Shown: piece after piece, positions 52,805 to 60,082 of the stretch
How the letters are laid out: each line of letters begins with the position of its first letter
How positions within the stretch are numbered: the first letter of the stretch is position 1
Source: Streptomyces sedi
GTDB taxonomy: Bacteria > Actinomycetota > Actinomycetes > Streptomycetales > Streptomycetaceae
NCBI RefSeq assembly: GCF_006335015.1
Contig: NZ_VDGT01000006.1
Span: 186,001 to 250,000, forward strand
DNA length: 64,000 bases
Direction: 5' to 3'
The notes under the pieces: model-generated
The model's database searches: none
Seen by the model: only the letters and a program-made list of their open reading frames with translations
What the model was told of the DNA's origin: nothing
Program-made: the position numbers and the translations under genes

Positions 52805-53988
52805 GCCTCCGAGCCTATGCGGCTTCCGCCCGGGGCCGCGCTCCCGGCGAGGGCGCGGTGGAGCGCGGCGGCGGCGAGTTGGCAGAGCGCGACGGCCCCC
52901 AGCAGGGCGGGTGGGGGGAGTTCGGCCGCCAGGCCGACGGCCGCCGCGCCGAGGGAGGCGGCGGTCAGTTTGAGGCCGGCGCCCAACGTGAAGACCTGCG
53001 CGCGGGCGTGCGCCGGGGCGTGGGCGGCCCGGAGCCGGAGCGTCGCGGTGAGCAGCGGCCCGTCGCAGCAGCCGGCGAGGGCGTAGAGCGGCAGCGCGCA
53101 CGCGAGCCCGGGCGCCCAGGCCGCGGCGGCGAGCGCGAGCCCGAGGCCGAGGAGCGACCAGCCGGCGAGCCGCCCCGGCTCGACCGTGCCGGGCACGGCC
53201 AGCGAGCCGAGGAGCGCGCCCAGCGCGAACGCGGTGAGCAGCGCCCCGGCCTGGCCCGGCGCGCCGAACCCCTCGGCGAACAGCACGCTGGCGGTGGTCA
53301 GCGCGCCGAGTCCGAACGAGGAGAGCACGGTGGCCGAGGTGACCGCGCGCAGTGGGCGCACGGCCCAGACGACGCGCGCGCCCGTAAGCAGGTCGGCGCG
53401 CAGCCGGGTGGTGCGCGCCGGCGCGCGGCGGCCGAGGGGAAGCGTGGCGGCGAGCGGCGCCGCCAGCCCGGCGGAGAGCGCCAGCGCGGCGAGCGCCGCC
53501 CCCGGCGAGACGGCGCCCGCGAGCAGGGCGACCAGCGCCGGGCCGGCCAGCGAGGCCGCGTTGTAGCCGGCGGCGTCCCAGGCGTACGCCCGGTCCCTGG
53601 CCCGGCCCTCCGGCGTCAACTCGGCGACCAGGCTGGAGAGTCCGCCGGAGACCACGGGGCCGCAGGCGCCGCCGGCGAGGGCGACGGCCAGCACCAGCGG
53701 GGTCGGCGCCCGGCCGACGAGCGCGGCCAGCGCGGCGATGGCCAGGGCGAAGCAGCCCAGCGCGGCGCCGCACAGCGGTGCGGGCCGCCGCACCCGTCCC
53801 ACCAGCGCGCCGGTCAGCGGCGCGGTGGCCACGTGCGGCAGCAGCCAGGCCGTGAGCACGAAGGCGCCCTGGGCCGCGTCGCCCGTCCTGGCCAACGCCG
53901 CCAGCACGACGGCGACGCCCATGCCCTCGTCGGCCAGTCGGGCCAGGAAGGCCGTGGTCAGGCAGCGCCCCAGCGCGGCGGTCATCAC
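52783..53988 (-). CDS. MFS transporter
   Basis: 401-residue exporter-type permease with about 12 hydrophobic segments. The inter-helix loop VGRVRRPAP stands for the family motif A. The start is GTG 53988 or the adjacent ATG. First gene of the MFS-MOSC-TPR-GNAT run and divergent from a CGNR regulator across a palindromic operator. Substrate unknown. Confidence 0.9.
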   Translation of the reverse strand: MMTAALGRCLTTAFLARLADEGMGVAVVLAALARTGDAAQGAFVLTAWLLPHVATAPLTGALVGRVRRPAPLCGAALGCFALAIAALAALVGRAPTPLVLAVALAGGACGPVVSGGLSSLVAELTPEGRARDRAYAWDAAGYNAASLAGPALVALLAGAVSPGAALAALALSAGLAAPLAATLPLGRRAPARTTRLRADLLTGARVVWAVRPLRAVTSATVLSSFGLGALTTASVLFAEGFGAPGQAGALLTAFALGALLGSLAVPGTVEPGRLAGWSLLGLGLALAAAAWAPGLACALPLYALAGCCDGPLLTATLRLRAAHAPAHARAQVFTLGAGLKLTAASLGAAAVGLAAELPPPALLGAVALCQLAAAALHRALAGSAAPGGSRIGSEAWRTSAS

Positions 53989-53994
53989 GCTCCC

Positions 53995-54028
53995 CGTGTA
54001 ATGTCTTATGGAACAGAGCCATTACACG
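53995..54028. promoter_or_regulatory. operator: 9-bp inverted repeat between MFS and CGNR genes
   Basis: CGTGTAATG (53995-54003) and CATTACACG (54020-54028) are perfect inverted copies 16 bp apart, in the middle of the divergent promoter region. Probable binding site of the adjacent CGNR regulator, controlling both directions. Confidence 0.75.
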
Positions 54029-54071
54029 CCGGGCGAGCGGTCCGGGCAAGAGGGCGGAAGGGGGCGGGCCC

Positions 54072-54689
54072 GTGTCGGGGAACGGCTTCGCGGCGGCGCG
54101 ACGGGCCGTCGACGTGGTCAACGCCGTGCGCGCCACCCCGGCGGCGAACCGCGAGCGGTTGGCGGCGCTGCTGGTCGCGCACGGCGAGCGCCCGTCGGAC
54201 GTCGGCCCCGCCGCGCTGACCGAGGCGGACGCCGAGGCGCTGCGGGCGGCGGCCGGAGCGTTGGCCGAGGTGCTGACCGAGACGGACGTGGACCGCGCGG
54301 CCGAGGCGCTCAACGCGCTACTCGCCGCGTGCGGCGCCCGCCCACGGCTCTCCCGGCACGACGGGCACGTCTGGCATCTCCATGTGGATCGGGGGGAGGA
54401 CGCCTCGTGGGCCGAGTGGTTCACGGCTTCCGGCGCCCACGCTCTGGCTCAACTCCTCAGCGAGCACGGCGGGTTGGCGTGGGGCGTCTGCGCCGCCGCC
54501 GGCTGCGGGCGCTGCTATCTGACGCCGGGCCCCGGCAGTCCGCGCCGCCACTGCTCCCCCGCCTGCGCCAACCGCGCCCGGGTCGCCGCCCACCGCCGTC
54601 GTCGCGCGGCCGAGCGGCGGACCACCCCTCCGACCGGAACGGGCTGGTCGGGGGCCCCTTCCCTTCCCCGGCGCCATCAGGGATCTTGA
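54072..54689 (+). CDS. CGNR zinc-finger (ABATE-domain) regulator
   Basis: 205 residues. The N-terminal ABATE-like ligand domain is followed by the zinc finger CAAAGCGRCYLTPGPGSPRRHCSPACANRARV (shown here as CAAAGCGRCYL, then RRHCSPACANR). GTG 54072. Family members act as local transcriptional regulators of divergently encoded exporters or enzymes, which fits the MFS gene. The last 25 residues are a disordered tail. Confidence 0.88.
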   Translation: MSGNGFAAARRAVDVVNAVRATPAANRERLAALLVAHGERPSDVGPAALTEADAEALRAAAGALAEVLTETDVDRAAEALNALLAACGARPRLSRHDGHVWHLHVDRGEDASWAEWFTASGAHALAQLLSEHGGLAWGVCAAAGCGRCYLTPGPGSPRRHCSPACANRARVAAHRRRRAAERRTTPPTGTGWSGAPSLPRRHQGS

Positions 54690-54879
54690 TCGCCTTTGCA
54701 ACCAGGGCGCTTGAGCCCCGGATTTGTCGGCAGCTACCTGACGGAGCGCCGCATCGCCTGTGGGTAGCTTCGGCCTCACGCCCAAGTCCTGTCCAGATAT
54801 GCGGTCTTGACGTGTTCCACCAACGGAGTGAGAGTCATGCAATCCACCGCAATCGGATCGACATGGCGGGAGGCCGAGC

Positions 54880-55122
54880 ATGAAGCTGCGGTTCCTCGGG
54901 ATCATCCCGAACAGCCCTGACACCGACTCTCCGACAATCTGGCTGGAGGAGGAGACTGGGGATCTGTTGATCCAGTCCCACCGAGCCACCGAGGCTGAGG
55001 TGAAGGCGTGCCAGGAGATCGGCTCAATCCCTGGACACGGCACGGATGTTCCGGATCATAAAGTGATCATCCGCCTTCCCAAGGTCATGCGGCGGTACCT
55101 GCCGCCCCACGACAGCGAGTAG
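54880..55122 (+). CDS. small acidic hypothetical protein of a WhiJ/AbaA-like locus
   Basis: 80 residues, start ATG with GGGAGGC upstream. Reads MKLRFLGIIPNSPDTDSPT then WLEEETGDLLIQSHRATEAE. I recognise this as the short protein that commonly precedes DUF6879 and XRE/DUF5753 genes in Streptomyces. Function unknown. It is four bases upstream of the next gene. A 27-codon overlapping frame from ATG 54839 is noted but not supported. Confidence 0.75.
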   Translation: MKLRFLGIIPNSPDTDSPTIWLEEETGDLLIQSHRATEAEVKACQEIGSIPGHGTDVPDHKVIIRLPKVMRRYLPPHDSE

Positions 55123-55126
55123 GACT

Positions 55127-55642
55127 ATGACGAACCCTGTGCTTGAGGGGCTGGCGAAGGCGCGCCGCTCGGCTGTCCACCTGGAGATGCGGGACGCCTA
55201 CCAGATGAACGACCCCGAGTTCATCGCGTGGCGGAACGGCAAGAGGCTGGACCCTACGGCCGACCGCTCCGAGTGGTGGCGTCCGTTCCTGGACGTGGCG
55301 ACGGAGACGACGGCGCGGGGCGTGATCATGCGGCGGGCCCGCATCGTCTCGGAGCCGGTGACCGACTACATCCGCTACGAGCATGACGTGACCTTCCCCA
55401 ACATCGTGGCAGGGGAGCTTGTCCGGTGGTTGCCCCGTCGGCTGGCCGCTGACATCCCACTGCCGGGAACTGACCTGTGGATGTTCGACGGCGAAGCGGT
55501 GTTGTTCACGTACTTCTCTGGCGTCGGGGAGGCTGTTGACCGTGAGTGGCGGACGGAGCCGGAGGTGATCCAACTCGTCTCCCGCGCCTTTGAGTTGGTG
55601 TGGGAACGGTCTATGCCTCACGAGGAGTACAAGCCGGTCTAG
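55127..55642 (+). CDS. DUF6879 family protein
   Basis: 171-residue protein (HLEMRDAYQMNDPEFIAWRNGK; YIRYEHDVTFPNIVAGELVRWLPRR; WMFDGEAVLFTYFSGVGEAVD), a family typically beside XRE/DUF5753 regulators in actinomycetes; in whiJ-type loci such partners modulate the DNA-binding protein. Translationally close to both neighbours. Confidence 0.82.
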   Translation: MTNPVLEGLAKARRSAVHLEMRDAYQMNDPEFIAWRNGKRLDPTADRSEWWRPFLDVATETTARGVIMRRARIVSEPVTDYIRYEHDVTFPNIVAGELVRWLPRRLAADIPLPGTDLWMFDGEAVLFTYFSGVGEAVDREWRTEPEVIQLVSRAFELVWERSMPHEEYKPV

Positions 55643-55648
55643 CGAGCC

Positions 55649-56497
55649 ATGCCCCAGTCAGCGTCATCGAGCGTCCGGCAAGCCCGGCAGCTCCTTGCCG
55701 ACCGCCTACGGGAGTTGGCCAAGGACGCCGGGCTTGAGGGCAAGGACCTTGCCGCGCTGTGCGGGTGGCACCCGTCCAAGGTGTCCCGCATCTCGACAGC
55801 GAAGACACAGCCGAGCGAGGACGATATCCGCGCGTGGTGTGCGGCATGCGGCGCGGAGGACCAGGCGGCGGACCTGATCGCTTCCCTGCGAGCCGTAGAG
55901 GGCATGTGGGTGTCCTGGCGGCGAATGGAGCGCGCGGGGCTGCGGCGTGCCCAAGAAGCCCGCTTGCCGCTGTACGAGCGCACCCGCTGGTTTCGGGCCT
56001 ACTCGCCGGGTCTCTTCCCCGGTCTCCTCCAGACGTTCGGGTACACCGAGGACGTGTTGCGCGCTGTCCAGCGGAGACGGGTAAGCGTCGATGACGTGGC
56101 CGACGCCGTAGCCGCCCGCATGGAACGTCAGCGAGTGCTCTACGACGGGCACCGGCGGTTCGCGTTCCTCGTCGAGGAATCCACGTTGCGCAACGGGCTT
56201 GGCGACGCCGAGACGCAAGCGGAACAGCTCGACCACCTGACGGACATCGCCGTCCTGGCCAACGTCAGCGTCGGCGTGGTGCCTACTCGACTTGGCCGGA
56301 CCCGAATGCCGGTAGAGGGCTTTTGGATCTTCGACAGAACGCAAGTGAACGTGGAGCTTGTGTCCGGCTACCTCACCATCACGCAGCCCAGCGAGGTGAC
56401 CGCCTACGCCGACACGTTCGCCACGCTGGCCGATATGGCGGTCTACGGAGACAAGGCCCGCGCGCTACTGGTCAAGGCGCGTGACTCTCTCGTGTGA
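55649..56497 (+). CDS. XRE-family regulator with DUF5753 (WhiJ/AbaA-like)
   Basis: 282 residues. The N-terminal helix-turn-helix (ADRLRELAKDAGLEGKDLAALCGWHPSKVSRIS) is followed by the DUF5753 effector domain (WFRAYSPGLFPGLLQTFGYTEDVLRA ... FVLEES-like FLVEESTLRNGLG). Members control sporulation or antibiotic onset in S. coelicolor. ATG 55649 lies six bases after the DUF6879 stop. A DUF397 partner, common in such loci, is absent. Confidence 0.9.
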   Translation: MPQSASSSVRQARQLLADRLRELAKDAGLEGKDLAALCGWHPSKVSRISTAKTQPSEDDIRAWCAACGAEDQAADLIASLRAVEGMWVSWRRMERAGLRRAQEARLPLYERTRWFRAYSPGLFPGLLQTFGYTEDVLRAVQRRRVSVDDVADAVAARMERQRVLYDGHRRFAFLVEESTLRNGLGDAETQAEQLDHLTDIAVLANVSVGVVPTRLGRTRMPVEGFWIFDRTQVNVELVSGYLTITQPSEVTAYADTFATLADMAVYGDKARALLVKARDSLV

Positions 56498-56817
56498 TCA
56501 GCGCGCAATCGCATGCAATCGGCTGTGAGTTGAGGCCTTGCCGTCCCTAGCTTTGCCTCATCGGATCACGCGACGGAACGGCGGAGTGATGGCACACACC
56601 ACGCGGGGGGAACCCCGTGGAGCTCCCCGTGAGGCTCGACGAGGAACCCCAAGCCCTGTCCCCCTCGGTGTCGCCAAGGCTCCCCCGTGCCAAGGCACAG
56701 GCCCCAGGGGGACGGGTTCCGACCCTCATCACCGAAGTGCGGGCGTGACTCGCATTTCACTCCACAGGTTGAACCGGCATAGCAAGCGTCCGACGTTGCC
56801 CGATCGAAAGGGTGCGC
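56498..56817 (+). promoter_or_regulatory. 320-bp structured leader before the Nudix gene
   Basis: CAATCG-CATG-CAATCG direct repeats lie at about 56506-56521. A hairpin with CCACG / CGTGG ends surrounds 56599-56620. A long stem GTCCCCCT (56658-56665) / AGGGGGAC (56706-56713) encloses GTGC-CAAG-GCAC (56687-56698). Such foldbacks suggest RNA-level control or a small RNA. A candidate short gene lies inside (separate entry). Confidence 0.4.
56617..56748 (+). CDS. candidate 43-residue small protein
   Basis: GTG start with GGGGGGAA four bases upstream; reads VELPVRLDEEPQALSPSVSP then RLPRAKAQAPGGRVPTLITE VRA. Proline-rich, no hydrophobic segment, no recognised family. Its start lies in a hairpin that could hide it. 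Low confidence: it may be chance coding in a leader. Confidence 0.28.
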   Translation: MELPVRLDEEPQALSPSVSPRLPRAKAQAPGGRVPTLITEVRA

Positions 56818-57273
56818 ATGAAGCGAATCATTGCCCGAGTATGGAAACTCATTCGCGGCCCTCTGCAGTGGCGTGTCCTGTGGTTTGCTCACGCCAAATT
56901 CATGATCGGCGTAACGGGCGTGGTGCGGAACGAGGCAGGAGAGATCCTGCTTTTGAAGCATCGCATGTGGCCCGCCGATCGACCGTGGGGACTTCCCACC
57001 GGATACGCGGTCAAGAGCGAGGAATTCCCGAAGACCATCGTTCGAGAGGTTCTGGAAGAAACCGGCCTTGACGTCGTTCCGGGGCGGCTGCTTCAGGTGA
57101 CCAGCGGCTACAAGCTCCGCGTAGAGATTGCCTACGAAGCTCTCTGCATGGGTGGAACTCTCAAGCTCGACAGCTTCGAGATTCTGGAGGCGAAATGGTT
57201 CAGCCCGGACGCGCTCCCGGAGGGGATTCAACAGAGTCACATTCAGCTCATCAAGGCGGGCACGCCGACTTGA
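56818..57273 (+). CDS. Nudix hydrolase
   Basis: 151 residues. Complete Nudix box G62-x5-E68-x7-REVLEETGL (to residue 84). The N-terminal 25 residues (MKRIIARVWKLIRGPLQWRV) are basic/hydrophobic, suggesting membrane association. ATG 56818 follows GAAAGGG. A Nudix protein (Pif) is encoded by the integrative element pSAM2, so an element origin is possible, but no integrase or transfer gene is visible. Overlaps the next start by four bases. Confidence 0.9.
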   Translation: MKRIIARVWKLIRGPLQWRVLWFAHAKFMIGVTGVVRNEAGEILLLKHRMWPADRPWGLPTGYAVKSEEFPKTIVREVLEETGLDVVPGRLLQVTSGYKLRVEIAYEALCMGGTLKLDSFEILEAKWFSPDALPEGIQQSHIQLIKAGTPT

Positions 57274-58259
57274 CGGAACTCGCCCCGAACGAATCCGTCA
57301 GTGACGCTAAGGCAATGGCGGCGCTGACGGCGATGCGTGCCGACACATCGTCGCTCACGGGCAAGCACCCGGCCCACGTCTTCAGGCCCCTGCCGGAAAT
57401 GCTCAGCCGGTGGGCGGCCGACGGCATCGACACCACACTTTTCCATGCCGGTGTCGAGAACGCCAAGCGCCGGTACGCCGGGTACGGGCTGGCCGCGATG
57501 CTCCCCCTTGACCGCGTGTTGGTCGGCGCCGACTCCTCGCGCGCTGGGGCCTTCGGCGGATTCCATCACCCGGACCAGGGATACAGGCACCTTCAAATGG
57601 TGGCCGTCATCACCATGTACGGGCCGATGGAACTCCGTATTCCCGAGCGTCCCGCGCTGGCGGTGCTCGATCTGCTCCGCGCGTACGCCCACGACTGCCT
57701 TCACTACGGGTCGCGTCGGCGGTACGTGGAAGTGGCAGGCGTGCCGGTACGGACTCAGTACGGGATCAACTACCGCCGCGCAACGGGACAGTCGTACTCG
57801 GCTAAGGATCAGCGAGGAACCCCGTACACGCGAAATCTCGGAATCGTGATGGAAGGTGCGTGCGACACGGAAGCGCGCGCCATCACCCGGCAGACGGCGG
57901 AGCGGTTCGGCATCAGGCAACCCACGGACGCTCTCAACGCTCTCGCGTTCCGAGACGTGACGGGAACGCTGACCGAAGAGGACACCGGGCGCCTGGCGGA
58001 AATACCGGAAAGCGAAGAACGGACGCGATACGCGGCGGCGCTCAGCGGATACGAGAGGGACGTTAATCGGCGGTACTCGCATTTCCTGGGAGAGTTTGCC
58101 CCTGGGGAAGAGGACGAGTGCCACAGTCGCCTGCTCACGGCCATCATCAGCGGCGACGTGACGGCGCTGGGAACGTGGCTGGACGAACGACACGGCCCCG
58201 GAACCTTCGCGGGCCTGTTTCGCACGCCGGGCTACTTCGATCCGGGCTTGACTGCCTGA
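57270..58259 (+). CDS. unknown protein, possible metal-dependent hydrolase
   Basis: 329 residues from TTG 57270 (TTGA overlap with Nudix); ATG 57315 is an alternative. No family recognised. HDCLH (residues 141-145) within RAYAHDCLHYGSRRRYVE, and MEGACDTEARA 50 residues later (E195, E201), mimic the H-x3-H ... E spacing of zinc peptidases, though the usual Glu of HExxH is Asp here. FHHPDQGYRHLQMVAVITMYGP is another His-rich stretch. The gene ends just before a strong terminator at the accessory block boundary. Confidence 0.75.
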   Translation: MTELAPNESVSDAKAMAALTAMRADTSSLTGKHPAHVFRPLPEMLSRWAADGIDTTLFHAGVENAKRRYAGYGLAAMLPLDRVLVGADSSRAGAFGGFHHPDQGYRHLQMVAVITMYGPMELRIPERPALAVLDLLRAYAHDCLHYGSRRRYVEVAGVPVRTQYGINYRRATGQSYSAKDQRGTPYTRNLGIVMEGACDTEARAITRQTAERFGIRQPTDALNALAFRDVTGTLTEEDTGRLAEIPESEERTRYAAALSGYERDVNRRYSHFLGEFAPGEEDECHSRLLTAIISGDVTALGTWLDERHGPGTFAGLFRTPGYFDPGLTA

Positions 58260-58269
58260 GCGGCCCTAC

Positions 58270-58309
58270 GGCCCCGTCCGTGTGCTCCCCATGGCGCACG
58301 GGCGGGGCC
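58270..58309 (+). terminator. terminator closing the accessory block
   Basis: 13-bp stem GGCCCCGTCCGTG / CACGGGCGGGGCC (one T-G pair), 14-base loop, ten bases after the stop of the unknown protein. Confidence 0.8.
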
Positions 58310-58343
58310 TGTTCGTGCGTCTAAGCGGGTCGGGCCAAGCGCG

Positions 58344-58463
58344 CTAATCTGTGGCTCTGTTGGTCCAGGGGCAGACGATGTCGCCCCAGATCTCGACGCG
58401 CATCGCGGCCGTCGTCTCGGCGGTCTCGGCCCCGGCCCCGGCCGCGGTCTCGGTCTCGGTCAT
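58344..58463 (-). pseudogene. truncated DsbA-family (FrnE-like) oxidoreductase N-terminus
   Basis: Only 39 codons. After a Glu/Thr/Ala leader the frame reads MRVEIWGDIVCPWTNRATD and stops. MRVEIW-x-DIVCPW is the standard start of DsbA/FrnE-type thioredoxin-fold proteins (normally followed by CY-x-GK), so a full gene of some 230 residues has lost everything past the first active-site Cys. The break at about 58362 lies 50 bp from the accessory block's terminator. The missing part is not found at the other end of the block. Confidence 0.75.
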
Positions 58464-58527
58464 CTCGTTCTCTCCGTTCTCCTCGGTCGGCCGGTCGTCC
58501 CCGTCCGCCCCGCGCCGCGCCGCGCGG

Positions 58528-59388
58528 TCAGGCGCGCAGCGCCTCGGCGAGGGTGGTGGTCGGCGGGGTGGCGGGGCGGCCGAGGAGCTTGGGCAGGTCT
58601 TCGGTGACCGTCTCCAGCACGCCATCGGCGACCCTCAGGTCCACGTCGACCAGCAGCTCGACGACGAACTCCGGCAGCCCGGCGCCGCGCAGCACCTCGG
58701 CGAACTTCTCGCCCGGCAGGTCACGGTAGGCGACCGGCCGGCCGGTGATCCGGGCGGCCTCGGCGGCCAGTTCGGGCAGCGACCAGGTCCTCGGGCCGGT
58801 CAGCTCGTACACGCGGCCGGCCTGGTCGTCGAGGGTCAGCACCTCGGCGGCGGCCTCGGCGTAGTCGGCGCGCGCGGCGAACGCGGTCCGGCCCTCGCCC
58901 GCGCTGCCGGGCAGCTCGCCGGTGGCGACGGCCCCGGAGAGCTGCGTCAGGTAGTTCTCGCTGTACCAGCCGTTGCGCAGCAGCACCGAGGGCAGCCCCG
59001 AGGCGGCGATGGCGCGTTCGGTGGCGCGGTGGGCCTCGGCCAGGGCGAGCGGGTTGGTGTAGGCGTTGATCACCGAGGTGTAGGCGAGGAGTTCGACGCC
59101 GGCGACGCGGGCGGCCTCCACGGCGGCCAGGTGCTGGCGCACGCGGGTCTCCTCCGCCCCGACGGAGGAGACCAGCAGCAGCCGGCGCGCGCCGGCGAAG
59201 GCGGTGGCCAGGGTCTCGGGCCGGTCGTAGTCGGCCTCCCGCACGGTCACCCCGAGGGCGGCCAGGTCGGCCGCCTTCTCCGGGGTGCGCACGGCGGCGA
59301 CCAGCTCGCCGGCCGGCACCCCGCGCGCCAGCAGTCCCCGGATGACGCCGTTCCCCAGGCCGCCGTTGGCACCCGTGACCACGATCAT
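58528..59388 (-). CDS. NmrA-like NAD(P)-binding protein (QorB/YtfG type)
   Basis: 286-residue atypical SDR: IVVTGANGGLGNGVIRGLLARG, VREADYDRPETLATAF, LLRNGWYSENYL. Resembles NADPH:quinone oxidoreductase 2. ATG 59388. Divergent from an HxlR regulator, the same pairing as corynebacterial qorB-qorR, so probably a redox- or quinone-inducible reductase. Confidence 0.9.
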   Translation of the reverse strand: MIVVTGANGGLGNGVIRGLLARGVPAGELVAAVRTPEKAADLAALGVTVREADYDRPETLATAFAGARRLLLVSSVGAEETRVRQHLAAVEAARVAGVELLAYTSVINAYTNPLALAEAHRATERAIAASGLPSVLLRNGWYSENYLTQLSGAVATGELPGSAGEGRTAFAARADYAEAAAEVLTLDDQAGRVYELTGPRTWSLPELAAEAARITGRPVAYRDLPGEKFAEVLRGAGLPEFVVELLVDVDLRVADGVLETVTEDLPKLLGRPATPPTTTLAEALRA

Positions 59389-59477
59389 GTTGACGCTCCC
59401 TCGTACTCGTCGCTCGTACTCGTCACTCGGCGGCGGACGCCTGCCGCGTCCGCCGGTTCGACCGCAACGGTACACGC

Positions 59478-59510
59478 ACTTTTTGATAGCACAAACTTTT
59501 TGACAGTGCT
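59478..59510. promoter_or_regulatory. HxlR-type operator region
   Basis: Direct repeats ACTTTTTGA at 59478 and 59495 (17 bp apart) overlap the inverted repeat AGCAC-N13-GTGCT (59488-59510). A consensus -35 TTGACA sits at 59500-59505 on the plus strand. Strikingly AT-rich for this DNA; probable autoregulatory site of the HxlR protein and of the divergent reductase. Confidence 0.65.
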
Positions 59511-59546
59511 GCCGAGCGGTACGCTCGACGGCGGGAGGTTTTGTCC

Positions 59547-59999
59547 ATGAACGAGATGACCCCGGAGGACGAGCGGCAGGCGCACCTGCTGGCGTTCGAC
59601 GTGTTCGAGAAGAACTGCCCGTCCCGCACGGTGCTGGAGCATCTGACCGGGCGCTGGGGGGTGCTGGTCATGGCGGGGCTGCGCAAGCGGGGGCCCGCGC
59701 GGTTCAACCACCTCCGCCGGCGCATCGGCGGGGTCAGCGAGAAGATGCTCGCCCAGACGCTCCAGGCGTTGGAGCGCGACGGCTTCGTGTCGCGCGAGGT
59801 GCTGGCGGTGATGCCGCCCAAGGTCAACTACTCGCTGACGCCGCTGGGCGAGAGCACCGCCGACCATCTGCTGGCGCTGATCGAGCACATCGAACGGGAG
59901 ATGCCCGCCGTCCTCCAACGGGACGAGCGGGCGGAAGGCCCCGGGGAACGGGACAGGGGAGAGGAACGGCTGGCGCGGACGAGCGCGACAGGCGGCTGA
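59547..59999 (+). CDS. HxlR-family transcriptional regulator
   Basis: 150-residue winged-helix protein: NCPSRTVLEHLTGRWGVLVMAGL, RFNHLRRRIGGVSEKMLAQTLQALERDGFVSR and NYSLTPLGES. Cys near residue 25 (KNCPSR) is the redox-sensing position used in QorR-type members. ATG 59547 follows GGGAGG. The last 25 residues are a charged tail. Confidence 0.93.
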   Translation: MNEMTPEDERQAHLLAFDVFEKNCPSRTVLEHLTGRWGVLVMAGLRKRGPARFNHLRRRIGGVSEKMLAQTLQALERDGFVSREVLAVMPPKVNYSLTPLGESTADHLLALIEHIEREMPAVLQRDERAEGPGERDRGEERLARTSATGG

Positions 60000-60082
60000 C
60001 GCGGGGCCGCGCGGCGGGTCCGGCACCGCGCGACAGGGGCGCCTCCGGATACGAGGGGGCGCCCCCGCCGCGCGGGCTCGTT

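Noticed and set aside
54839..54922. 27-codon frame overlapping the start of the small WhiJ-locus protein
   Set aside because: It has a plausible ribosome site but overlaps the better supported 80-residue gene out of frame and shows no features.
58360..58385. tRNA-like attachment site at the accessory block edge
   Set aside because: The stretch resembles a tRNA 3' end only loosely and no matching cloverleaf or second copy was found.
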